From the NCBI GenBank assembly GCA_001662425.1, contig BDDC01000029.1:84473-148472 (forward strand): a DNA stretch of 64,000 nt, in the 5' to 3' direction. The position numbers and the translations under genes are program-made. Below the pieces are notes generated by a model. That model made no database searches, had not been told where the DNA came from, and worked only from the letters and a program-made list of their open reading frames with translations. The stretch is from Chlamydomonas sphaeroides (lineage: Eukaryota > Chlorophyta > Chlorophyceae > Chlamydomonadales > Chlamydomonadaceae). Positions 1 through 10,547 of the stretch are shown here, piece by piece; position 1 is the stretch's first letter; every line of letters begins with the position of its first letter.

Positions 1-158
1 GCCATCCAGCCTCGGCCGTCGGCCCCTGCCTCCTGCCCGCCTTCTGCGTTTGTGTCCGTGCTGCTCGCTGCCTGCAACTGCCGGCGCACCCTCCCAGCAT
101 CCCGGTGCACCGCTGCTCGCTGCTTCCAACTGCACACTCCCCTCCCCCAACCCGCCAG

Positions 159-3100
159 GCTGCACCGAGGTGGTCCTGGATGCGTTGCACGCGGGCCACG
201 AAGCGGCCCTGGTGGCGGAGCTGCTGCGCGGCGGCGACGTCGAAGCGGCGGCGGCGGCGCTGCTGGCGGCGCTGCCGGCCTCGCTGCACGGCAAGGACAT
301 ATACCTGCAGGTGCGCGACCTGGTGCCTTCCGCATGTCGCATCGCCCTCGCTCCCGCCTCGCCGCCTGCCACACGTGCACGTGCCTGACTGCCGTGTGAG
401 CTGCTCTCGTGTGTGCTCTCGTGTGTGCTCTCGTGTGTGCTCTCGTGTGCTGCTCTCGTGTGTGCTCTCATGTGTGTGTGCCGTTCATCCGCAGGCCGCC
501 GACCAGGCCATCTGCCTGCGCCCCGGCGCGCCGCCGCGCCGCGCCAACTGGGCGGGCCTCGCGCTGCGCCGCGGCGGCGAGGCCGCGGCCAAGCCGGTGC
601 TGGTGGCAATGGAGAGCCTGGTGATGCACGCTGGCACCGAGGGTGGGTGCCGCGGTCGCGGCTGCGTTTGGTGTGCGGCTCGCTCGCAGGGCCGTAGGGG
701 CGCCGCCGGCACGGAGGGTCGCCAATGTCCCCACTACCACCCCGGCTGGGACGTATGGCTGGGAGCTAGCAGAGGCTGGGCCGTGGCTCCCTCGCGGCTG
801 CTGACACGCCTCCTGGCCTCTGCCTCCCTGCCTTCCTGCCTACCCGCAGGCTGCGTGCGGCTGCGGGTGCACGGCCGCAACCTGACAGACCCCGGGGTCA
901 CCTTCCTGGCCCGCATGGGCGGCTCGGCGCTCGCCGTGTCCATCACCCTAGCCTCCCGCGCCACGCCGCAAGACAGCGACGGCGACTCGCCCGCGCCGCC
1001 CGCCTCCGCGCTGGCGCCCGTGCCGCGCCCCACGCCGCTCCTCGATCTCTCCCCGTCCCCCTCGCCCTCGCCGCCGCCGGCCGGCGCCGTGCCTCCGCCT
1101 CCGCCTCCGCACGACAACGGTACGGCAGCCCTGCCGTACGACGTGTACGACGTGGAGGTGGCGCTGCCGACCGGCCCCGCGGGCCGGCAGGGCCTCCTGG
1201 TCCTCGAGCCACGCGCTGGCGTGCTGCTCGGCGCCTGGGCGCCGGTGCTGGTGCTGGAGGACGACGTGGCGGCGGCCGAGGCCGAGGCCATGCTTCGCGG
1301 CCTGGATCGCGAGGCGGCGCAGCGCCTGGTGACGAGCCTGGGCGTGTTTGTGGACCACGCCGAGCGCTGCGCGGCGTACGTTGATGCCTGCGACTCGGCG
1401 GACGCGGAGAGCGAGGACGAGGAGGAGGGCGAGGTGGAGATGGACGAGCGGGAGGCGACGGAGGAGGAGGAGGAGGAGGAGGAGCGGCCAGCGCGGGAGG
1501 GCTGCGGCGCGAGCGACGGCGACGAGTCGGTGGCGGACGCCGCGGCCAGCGGCAGCGCCGTTAGCGTCTGCGAGGAGGGGTGAGTCGGCTGTGGGGGCTC
1601 CAGGAGCTCCAGGCGCTGCGGCACGGCAGTGTGCCGCGGCAGCATGCGCAGGGCCGGGGCCCGCGAGGAGCAGCACCTGCAGCGCTGCCCTGTGCCCCAA
1701 CGCCCTGCCCTGACCTGGCGACCTTGCCGCCCATGCCCCGCAGCGCCACATCGCGCATGGACGCCTCCCGGCCGCCGCCCGTATGGACCGAGCTCTTCGG
1801 CGACGCCCACACCCGCATCCTGGGCAACGGCCGCACCCTGCTGGCCTACGCGGCGCTGCGGTGAGTGCCCCGGCACAAGCGCATGACACAGCCCCGGAGG
1901 GGCTGTGGCCTCCAGGGCCGGGCCGACCGGCCTACTCAGCGCCATCACCAGCGCTGCTCCGGGCTGCTCGCCCTGGCCCTCACCTCCCCTTCCCCATCCC
2001 CCACTCCCCGAACCCCCACAGCGGCTGCCCCCGCCTGCTCACCTACATCGGCGCCCAGCTGCTGGACATGGGCTGCCAGCTCTCCGACCTGCCCTCGGCC
2101 GCATACGACGGCATGCCGCTGCTGCCGGCCGCGCTCAGCTCGGGCTGCCAGGGGGTGCTGCGCATCGCGGCGGAGTGGAGCGCGCGCGTAGGCGCCACGG
2201 TGGACTGGCGCGCGCAGGGTGCGTACTGCGTACTGCGTTGGGTTGGGGCTGCGTGGCGCTGCGGCATGACCTGTGTGGCGTTGCGGGTTGGGGTTGGGCG
2301 CTCCGGCTGGGTCTGTGGGAGGGCCGCGTCCTGACCCCCGGGTCCCCGTGTGCTCGGAAACCCCGCAGTGGCTGGCCATCCCCCCGGCGCCAGCGTGCTC
2401 CACGTCGCGGCCTCGCTGCCGCTGCCCGGCGCCGTCGCGGCGCTGGAGGTGCTCTGGGCGCTGGCGCAGGCCGCCAGCGACGGCGCCGCCAGCGATGCCG
2501 CGGCCAGCGACGGCGCCGCCGCCGCCGGCTCGGCCGAAGCCTTCGCGGGCGCCTGGTTCGCCGACGGCGGCGCCTTTGACGCGCCGTCAACCCTGTTCCA
2601 CGCCGTCGCCGACGCGGCGCTGGGCGCAGCGTTTGCTGACGGCGGTGCCGCCAGTGCCGCCGGCGCATTGGCGGCCGCTGGCGCCGTCGAGCAGTTGGAC
2701 CGACTGTGCCTCATGCGCCTGGCCAATGCCTACGTCCGGGCGTACGACTACAACACGCCGCTCGACCACGTGCGCTTCCCGTCGATGGACACAACGAGCA
2801 GCTGCGCTGGCGGCGGCGGCGGCGGCGGCGGCGGTGGCCACAGCCGCTCCGGCAGCCAAATGGGCATCGGCGTCGTCGACATCAACGCCGTCGGCGGCGT
2901 CGTCGACAGCGCCGACGGCGGCGGCACCGACGAGGCTGCGGCGGCGCTGATGGGCCTGGCCAACACGGCCATGGACGCCGATGTCGACGACGATTTTGAC
3001 GACGGGGGCCTGTTTGCCGTCCGGGAGCTGCAAGTCGCGCGAACCCGTAGCAGCGGCACCCGCAACGGCTGGCCCATCGCCAGCGGCGCCGCCGCCGCGG

Positions 3101-4131
3101 CGGCGTCGGTCCTGGCGGCGGCCGCCGCCGCGCCGTCGGCGGCGTCGCCGCCGCGCATGCGCGTCACCGTGGCGCCCAAGGCGCTCGCGCAGTCGGCCTT
3201 GGTGGCGGCCGGCGGCGCCGCCGGCGGCGGCAGCGGTGCGTCCTGGCTGGCTGACGGCAGCGGCGCCGACGCCTCGCTCATGCCGTGCTCCGCCACCACC
3301 GCCGCCACGACGGTGTACGGCGCCTCTGGCGCCTTCAACAGCACGCGCTTGACGGGCATGTACGGCAGCGGGAATGAGTCGTACGGCATGATTGCAGCGG
3401 CGGCGGGCGCCGACGGCAAGCCCGTCAAGGGCACGCCGCTGCCGGCGGAGCCTCTGCTCAACATGGCTCGGCCGCTGCCCGGCAGCCCCGGCACCGGCTC
3501 AGTCGCCGGTGACTCGCCCAATGCCGCCGGCAGCCCCTGCGACGACGCGGCGGCGGCGCCGACGTCTCTGCGGCCGTCCGTTGCGGGGAGCGGCGGCGAG
3601 CCGACGGCGCCGTCGAGCCTCGCGCTGAGCATGCGCGAGTCTACGCCAGGCACCGAGTTGGCGCCGTCGCGGCTGGGGACGACAGGCAGCGGCGCCGCCG
3701 GCCTGGCGCTGCCGCCGATGGCGGCTGACGCCGACGGCGACTCCGACGACGGCAGCAGCGGTGACGAGACCGACGAGGAGAGCATTGTGGCGGCGGCGCG
3801 GGCCCTGGCGGAGGCGGCGGCGGCGCTGCCGTCGCGGCAATCTCTTGACGGCGCCCGTGATGAGGACCGGACGTGGCACGCTGGTGCGCACCACTCGGCG
3901 GCGGTGGCGGCGGGCCGCCGCTCCTTCTGGCGGCAGCGCTCGCACCACACGGCCGGCGGCAGCGTCGACGGCGGCCCGGCGGCGGAGCGACTGGCGGCGG
4001 CCGCCGCCACGGCGGCGGCGGCGGAGGGCGTCAGCGGCGAGGCGCGTGCGGGTCACATGAAGAACCTGGCTCGCATGTTCAAGAGGCTGTTCAAGAAGGG
4101 CAGCGCCGCCGGCATGGAGGTCGAGCAGTGA
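159..4131 (+). CDS. C-terminal part of a large regulatory-type protein, possibly SBP-domain (SPL/CRR1-like) family; 5' end outside window
   Basis: Exons 159-310, 495-642, 850-1579, 1744-1860, 2022-2218 and 2369-4131 join in phase; the stop is TGA at 4129-4131. The first exon starts in phase 1 after a CAG acceptor, so upstream exons lie outside the window. Segments include GCTEVVLDALHAGHEAAL, GCVRLRVHGRNL, LLVLEPRAGVLLGAWAPVLV, then an acidic run near 1430-1500, then HVAASLPLPGAVAALEVLW, which looks ankyrin-like. The last exon is about 590 codons, mostly Ala/Gly/Ser/Asp low complexity, and ends in a basic patch (NLARMFKRLFKKG). The order of a pGC-type motif, a GRNL segment, a LEP-LLGAWAPVLV segment and ankyrin-like helices recalls the long C-terminal region of green algal SBP transcription factors. 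No SBP zinc domain is in the window, so that assignment is an inference; the protein could be any large algal-specific protein. The exon structure itself is well supported. Confidence 0.6.
402..480. repeat. TGCTCTCGTGTG-type tandem repeat in an intron
   Basis: About six imperfect copies of a 10-12 base unit (GCTCTCGTGTGT) fill the intron between exons 159-310 and 495-642 of the first gene and end in a TGTGTG run just before the acceptor. Confidence 0.85.
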
Positions 4132-6253
4132 GGTGTGACGCGCATCTGGCCGCCGGTGCCTGCTTCCAGGTTGGTCATGCGTGCGTGTGTGTGTGTGGAA
4201 GGACTGGCGCACGGGCTGTTAGGCCACGGTCGGATGTGGCTTGTGCCCGGGGGCGCTCGGGGGCGCTCGGGCTTGGTTTCACTGATTGCTGGCTCACAGC
4301 AAGGACGAGCAGCCGAGACGTCCGAGCATGTTGCCACAGTGTGGCCTCGCCGGGGGCGGTGCTGGCATTGGCACTGTGGCCGACCGCTCGCTCGTACTGT
4401 GCTTGTGGGACTGTTGGGGGAGCAGGCTGCCGCTCCTTGAGCTTCGTCCGCCGATCTTTCAACTTCAGCCCGTGCCGGGGCGTTGGCTGCACCCGGGCGA
4501 CGCACGGCGCACGTCGCGCCGGCGTCTTTGCAGCCGCGGCGACCGTCGACTGAAGGCGCGGCAGCTGTAGCGAGACATGTCTCCCTTCGACGTGAGGCGC
4601 CTGGCAGGGATGATCGGTTGGCAGCGGCCTTCGGGTGTTTCAAATCTGCGTGCACCCGGGGGCGAGTGGGTGGTAGCGGTTGGCGGACTTTCGGGTCTGG
4701 GGCCGGTGGCCGATTGTCAGGCGCGCGCCGCAGGGCGCAGGGTGCAGGTAGGGATGTTGAGCGGTGCTGGCTACGACGCGTCCGCATCTGTATGCGTGCA
4801 TGAAGTGACCCAAGCAGTTGGGCAGCTCAAGACACGAGGGCTTGTTTGGGGGCAGGAGCGTGGCTCTGGGCCCGTTGTCGGGGTGGCTGCGACACTGTCG
4901 CTTGTACTGCGCTTGTGCGCGTGGCAAGCGAGCTACTGCGTTGTGCTGCTGCAACTGTTGAGCTTGGCGCCGGCCTGCAGTGGCGGCGCGCGTCTCCTGG
5001 CGCGGACTGCGGTCCGCCTGGCGGTGTTGGCAGGCTTGAAGGACAGGTGGATGGACAGATGAGCGAAGGATGGCGGTGTCTGTTGGACCTGGCTGGATAC
5101 ACACACACACACGTGTGGCGTGTCGTACATGCATACGGGTAGCGGTTGGTGGTTGGCGGGTCGCTTGGCGGCGCCGCTGGCCGCAGCAGTGGGGCCGAGC
5201 AGCGCATACGGGGCCCTTGCGCTGCGGCGTACGTGTCTGGGTTGTACCACAGCACCCGCATGCCGTTTCTGGCTGCTGCGATAGAGCTGCGTGTTTGGGG
5301 GCGCACGTCTGTGCCTCATAGACAGCAGCCTTAGCTGATGTGTCGTACTTTCGTTTGCGTGTGAATGTGCTACCTGCGAGCTGCCTTGTGCATGCGCCGA
5401 GCCCGCCGTCGTGGGGACCGGAACCTCGGCGCCGCCGTCGGTCTCGGCACGCTGCTGGCCTCGCGGCTGGCGCCTCGCGCGACCAAAGCGGTACTGTTTC
5501 ATACTGCGGCATGCCGGGGTGACTTGCCTCATGGCATCGGGCGGTTGCTGTTGTCGCCGGCGCCAATCACGGCAGCCTATTGCCGGGTTGGCTGCCGAGC
5601 GGTCCGGGGTTCGGGCGGACGCGCTGCTGGCTCTCACTTTCGAGGGTCGAGGCCGATGCATGCCGCGCATGCGCTGTCGTTTGCTACTTCACGTGTGGCA
5701 ACGCGGCGCCATTAATAGCAATACATTACTATTCTTTGTAAGCGCTCCTGGCGCACAGGCCCAAACGTCACCGCGCGGTGTGTCTTCCCGCGTCCGCAGC
5801 GGACGCCGCTCTTTCGGGCAACCCCCCGTCCGCACTTAGCACCTGGAGCCTGCACCAGCACCCCTTCCCGTACTTCACGCCCACGCCCACACCAGCCGAC
5901 GCGCCGGCCTCCATCGACGGCTTTGCATGCCCCCCGCACGCAAACAGCTCCGTTCACGGCAGTGCCGCAGTACGGCAGTATGCGCTCTTGTCCACACGAC
6001 TGCAGTGCGCCTCTCCCCCATCCTGGCCGCACATATCCCTAAGCTCCCATCTGCCCCCGATCCCCCCCCCAAAACACACACAGCGTTATACATGCACACA
6101 CGCAGCGTCGCGTTCCTCAGTCCCCACGCCCGGCTAGCGGGCACCCCGCCCTTGAAGCAGCAGGCCTCCAGCGCCTGCGCAGGCCTCCAGCTGCCAGCCC
6201 TTCAACGCCTGAAGCCACACCCATCCCAGCTCCAGGCCAGGCACCCAGCAGCC
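4132..6253. other. Convergent intergenic / 3' UTR region
   Basis: There is no exon-like coding signal between the stop of the first gene (+) and the stop of the YjiK-like gene (-). It holds an (AC)n run at about 5100-5112 and an AT-richer patch at 5705-5745. A TGTAA motif at 5737-5741 on the + strand is a possible but distant poly(A) signal for the upstream gene. Confidence 0.5.
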
Positions 6254-9200
6254 TCAGCAGGGGTCCAGCGAGTACAGCGAGTAGGTGTTGGGCTCGCTCG
6301 CCAGCACCAGGCGGCGGCCGTCAGGGCTCACCGCCAGGCCCTGGCAAGGCAGGCAATGAGGGCGCACGCAGGGGGATGCGGCGTGCGTCGCGTGGCAAAG
6401 CGGTGTGAGGGTTGGCTGTGTTGGGGGCCCGGGGCCGGGCGGCAGGATGCTCCTCCCCTCCCCGACCCGACCCGACCCGACCCGACCCGACCCGACCCGA
6501 CCCGACCCGACCCGACCCGACCCGACCCNNNNNNNNNNNNNNNNNNNNNNNNNNNNNNNNNNNNNNNNNNNNNNNNNNNNNNNNNNNNNNNNNNNNNNNN
6601 NNNNNNNNNNNNNNNNNNNNNNNNNNNNNNNNNNNNNNNNNNNNNNNNNNNNNNNNNNNNNNNNNNNNNNNNNNNNNNNNNNNNNNNNNNNNNNNNNNNN
6701 NNNNNNNNNNNNNNNNNNNNNNNNNNNNNNNNNNNNNNNNNNNNNNNNNNNNNNNNNNNNNNNNNNNNNNNNNNNNNNNNNNNNNNNNNNNNNNNNNNNN
6801 NNNNNNNNNNNNNNNNNNNNNNNNNNNNNNNNNNNNNNNNNNNNNNNNNNNNNNGGAGCGGCGCAGCCGCTGGTACGCTGGCCGCAGACCGCACTCGCAG
6901 TTCGCCGCCGTGTTACCTACCCTGCTGCCACCCTGCTACCACCAAACAGCGGAACTGTAGATGCGCAAGAACCGCGCTCCGGACACACTACGTACGGCCC
7001 ACGCCTGGCGCGCGCACCTCCGGCCGTGGGAGGCCTCGGACCTTGAGGCTGGACAGCGGCCTACCGGCCAGGTCGGCGCGCACGATGCGCTTGCTGGACT
7101 GCGGGCAAGCGGGGCAGGGCAGCGGCAGGAGGCAGCGGCAAGGCGGCTGGCAGGCGCGGGGCGGGGCGCGGGGCGGGCTCCCGGAACACCACCCGAACAG
7201 CCACGCGAGGAGGTGTATGTGGGGGTGGCGGGCCAGCGTGCGAGGTCGCCCCCGGCGGGCTGCTGCTCCACGGCAGTGCGCCGCTCCCCGGCCACCCGCT
7301 GGCCACACACGTCAGTGCTCACCTGCGACAGTATGAGCAGCGAGGCGCAGGGCGTCGCCGGGGGGCCGTAGCAGACGAGCTCCGACAGGTCCTTGACGCC
7401 CAGGCCGCCGGCCTCGAACAGCAGCTGGGGCGTTGAGGGAGAGGGGCCAAGGGGGCGGACGTGACGGCTGCCTGCCTGCCAATAGCAGCTGCTGGCTGCT
7501 TGGGGGCAGGGAGGCAGGGAGGCAGCCGGTTGGGGCATCGCAGGGGGGCAACGGGGAAAGCAGGTAGAGTGGAGGGCTGGGTGGCGGCGGCGCTGCACCG
7601 CCACAGCCCTCGGCGCAGGCAGACGACGACGGCAGTGCGCAGCTAGGTCCAGGCCCCCCCGCCATACGGCGCAGCCGAGGCGCGGCACTGCAACCCCATG
7701 CATTCTACTTTTGCATCAAAGCCTCCGTCTGAAAGCCCCCCGCCTCAGTACGGTACGTACCGTGTGGGAGCTGTCGGGCTGCACTCGGTACACGGCCTGG
7801 GGGTTGCCCTCCTGCATGCGGTAGGGGACACGAGCGGGCACGAGCAGGGTGGCGCGTGCGTGGGGCGGTGCCCCCTGCGGCGAACAGGTGGGAGCCCGTA
7901 AGTGGTGAATGCCATGCCGTATGCAAGCAACCTCGGAAGATGGGCCGCTCTACGGCTGGGCAGAGGGCACGAACCAGCCCCGATGCGGGCTGCGGCAGCG
8001 CCGGCTACCTGCGCCACTAAAAAGGAGGCCGCGGCCGCGTCGTACGCGAGTCCCTCGAAGCCCTTGTTTGGCTGCCGTGGGATGGCCGGCTGCAGGGAGG
8101 CCTGCGGGGGAGGTCGGGCAGGGCATTGGGCGCATCGGAAAGTTGAGAACGTAGGGCAGCAGTGGGGTGGGTGGGAGTGGTAGGAGGCGGCAAGCAAGGG
8201 CCTGCGCAATGCAGGAGTGCGAAGCCGAGAACTCGAGGCCAACCACGACCACGACGACGCGCCTGCTGCCGCACCCTCCCTAGAACCGCGGCAAGCAGCG
8301 CAGCACTGCACTGCGCGCCGCCGCCAAGGCCCCAGCCTGCCAAGCCCGGCCCCTTAGGCTCCGCACACGAACACGCGTCTCACCACCGCGCTATAAGCGA
8401 TCGTCGGTCCATGTAACACTGCATAAGTGTCGCGATAGCCTTCTAGCCTAGCCTCGGCGACGCGGCAACCCTACTTACCACGAGCACCGCGCTGCCCACC
8501 CCGGCGGGCGGCAGGTCGAAAGTGAGGATGCCGCGCATCTCCTCCGCAACCGCCAGCCGGTTGGGCCCCACCCAGGTCACGGCTGCGATGAATGGGGGGT
8601 TGCCGGGTTGCGTGAGGCAGCCGGGCAGGCGGGCAGGCAGGCGGGCTGGTAGGCGGGCAGGCAGGTAGGCGGACAGGCGGGCGGGCAGGCGGGCAGGCAG
8701 GTAGGCGGGCAGGCGGGCAGGCGGACAGCGGGCAGGCGGGCAGGCGGGCTGGTAGGCGGGCAGGCAGGTAGGCGGGCAGGCAGGCTGGCTGGCTGGCTGG
8801 CAGGCAGGCAGGCGGGCGGGCTGGCAGGGGGCCATGTGGAGCTGTGTGGACCGGAGAGGCGCCTTCCACGCGTTGTGCCTTTCTAGACACGGAAGGCGCG
8901 CATGCTTCCGGTCCGGGCGCGGGCCCTACCTTCCGGGTCCTGCATGCCCGGCAGCGGCACCACCTGCGTCAGCTGCCGCATGGAGGCGTCGTAGCGCAGC
9001 AGCGCCAGCGGGGAGTTGCTCACCTGGCGGGCAGGTTGGGGGTCGGGGCGAGCGAGCAGGCAAGGGGCGAGACGTGGGGTGGGCATGAGCAATGATATGC
9101 ACCGCGGCACCGGCGCGTAGCTACCTCTCCATAAGGGCGACACAGCGGCCAGGCCCGGTACACGGCCGGGCCCAAGCCCTACAGGTTCAATCGTACACAA

Positions 9201-9633
9201 CCGTACACAACCGTACACAGTCGTACTGGCACATCGTGCTGAGGAGGGGGCGCTCCGCACGTACCAGCCAATAGCCGCCGCCCTGTGCGGGCGGCACCGC
9301 GGCCAGGCCGGAGGCGTCGTCCAGGACCCCCGCCAGCGGCAGGTTGCTGGCGGAGGCGCAGAGCTTGAAGGACTCGAGGTCATCGGGCCAGGAGGGAACC
9401 GCGGCGGCGGCGGGTCTTGCTACTGCTGCTGAAGTTGCTGAGGGGCCCGGGATAGCGGCCGGGCCGGTGCCGGGACTGCCTAACAGCAGGGGCTGCGCCG
9501 CAGAGCCGGCGGCGGTTCCGAAAAGCAGCAGCAGGAGCGCCGCAGAGCCGGCGGCGAGCGCGCCGGCGAGGAGCCGGCAGGCCGAGTCGAGGCGGTGCGA
9601 ACAGCGTCGTGCGTGGGGGCTGACGGCTCGCAT
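6254..9633 (-). CDS. Secreted SdiA-regulated/YjiK-like beta-propeller protein
   Basis: Eight exons on the minus strand: 9265-9633, 8930-9023, 8479-8582, 8009-8071, 7761-7811, 7323-7424, 7018-7098 and 6254-6340. All junctions keep phase and give about 316 residues. The N-terminus has a basic stretch and a long Ala/Leu hydrophobic core (LLAGALAAGSAALLLLLFG), so it is likely a signal peptide or anchor. The rest shows the family's repeated blade motifs: GVLDDASGLAAV, SPLALLRYDASMRQLTQVVP, AVTWVGPNRLAVAEEMRGI, NKGFEGLAYDAAAASFLVAQ, VKDLSELVCYG, SKRIVRADLAGRPLSSLKV and PEGLAVSPDGRRLVLASEPN. This order matches the SdiA-regulated (YjiK) propeller family, whose biochemical role is not firmly known; related propellers include phytase-like proteins. 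The last intron contains a sequence gap, but the reading E|GLAVSPDG is continuous across it. The gene is divergent from the glycosyltransferase to the right. Confidence 0.8.
6464..6528. repeat. (CCCGA)n microsatellite abutting the assembly gap
   Basis: About 13 perfect CCCGA units run straight into the N block at 6529-6854, in the last intron of the YjiK-like gene. The gap is probably an unresolved expansion of this repeat. Confidence 0.95.
6529..6854. other. Assembly gap (326 N)
   Basis: A run of N inside the last intron of the minus-strand YjiK-like gene. The flanking exons join cleanly, so no exon needs to be missing. Confidence 1.
8618..8828. repeat. GGCGGGCAGGCAGGTA minisatellite in an intron
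   Basis: Some 200 bases of interleaved GGCGGGCAGGCGGGCAGG and GGCAGGTAGGCGG units occupy the intron between exons 8479-8582 and 8930-9023 of the YjiK-like gene. There is marked G/C strand asymmetry and no unique spacers. Confidence 0.95.
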
Positions 9634-10547
9634 CGGCGTCGCTGCCGCCGGCTGGGAACGTGTTGGGAAGGGGGTAAAGTAAGGGAGAGTTAGCAGAGGT
9701 ATATGCTGCGCTGGATAGCTGTAGCTGTGCCTGTTAGGACGCTGTGTGGCGGAGTCGCGGAGCTGCCTTCTTGTTTTGACGGCCCGCTGTCATCGCTCAT
9801 CTGCCGCGTGAGCTCCGATATCCCAGCCCGACCCGGCAGCTGCCACGCCCGACAACCTGGCAGTCCCGTGATAGCCGAGCACTATGTACTTGGCCGTGCG
9901 GTCAGCAAACCAGCAACCTGTCCTAACGGTAACCGGCCGGCTCTGGTGGCGGTGCGCCTTGGGAATGAAGCCCACGACACGCTGCAGACTTCTCTTCCTG
10001 CCCGTGCCATTCCTTTGGCTATACCCAGCACAACCCGTCGACAGCATGCACGTATGCATGCGTGCGTATGCTTCTGCTCTGACCCGCTCTGACCCGCTCT
10101 GACCCGTCTCCGGCACCCGCCCGACCCTGCAACCGCCTATGGTTGCGGCGGTTGGCGTTGGGCAACATCGAGCCCATTTGCGCTGCAGCATGCTGGAGAT
10201 GGAATTGCTGAATGTGCGGACGTGTGCGCTTGTGCTGCGCGTTGCGGCTCGTCGCGCGATGGGAGCGGCCGAAACGACACGACCGGCCGGGCCGACTGGC
10301 TGCGAGGTAGGCAGAGCGTCGGCGCGCTAGCATAGGCGCACATCTATTCATATTTGTACATGTAGATGCACGCATAAGTTCTGCCGACGAGCGTAACCTA
10401 GCGCCGCTCCATCAACCGTTCGATTGGCGGGTTGCCTTTTGGTCGCGCCGCGCCTCCCAGCGCGGTCGAGGCGCGTCCTGCGCTCCTAGCTGTAGCTCGA
10501 GTACCATTCACTTGGAGGGCCCGGCGCACGGCGCTGTGGCGCGGGAC
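9634..10547. promoter_or_regulatory. Divergent upstream region (YjiK-like / GT49)
   Basis: 914 bases separate the start codons of two divergent genes, so they probably share this region as promoter DNA. It contains a three-copy TCTGACCCGC repeat at about 10075-10107 and an alternating CATGCACGTATGCATGCGTGCG stretch just upstream. No TATA element was identified with confidence. Confidence 0.5.

Noticed and set aside
402..480. CRISPR-like or coding repeat (Cys-Ser-Arg-Val reading)
   Set aside because: It is an intronic tandem repeat; the reading as a coding frame breaks the phase of the flanking exons.
734..1948. Long open frames antisense to the first gene, and similar antisense frames throughout
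   Set aside because: In GC-rich coding DNA the antisense frames are open by composition; they are Arg/Ala/Pro nonsense and ignore splice signals that the plus strand obeys.
8618..8828. CRISPR-like regular repeat
   Set aside because: Units are contiguous with no unique spacers and lie in a eukaryotic intron; it is a minisatellite.
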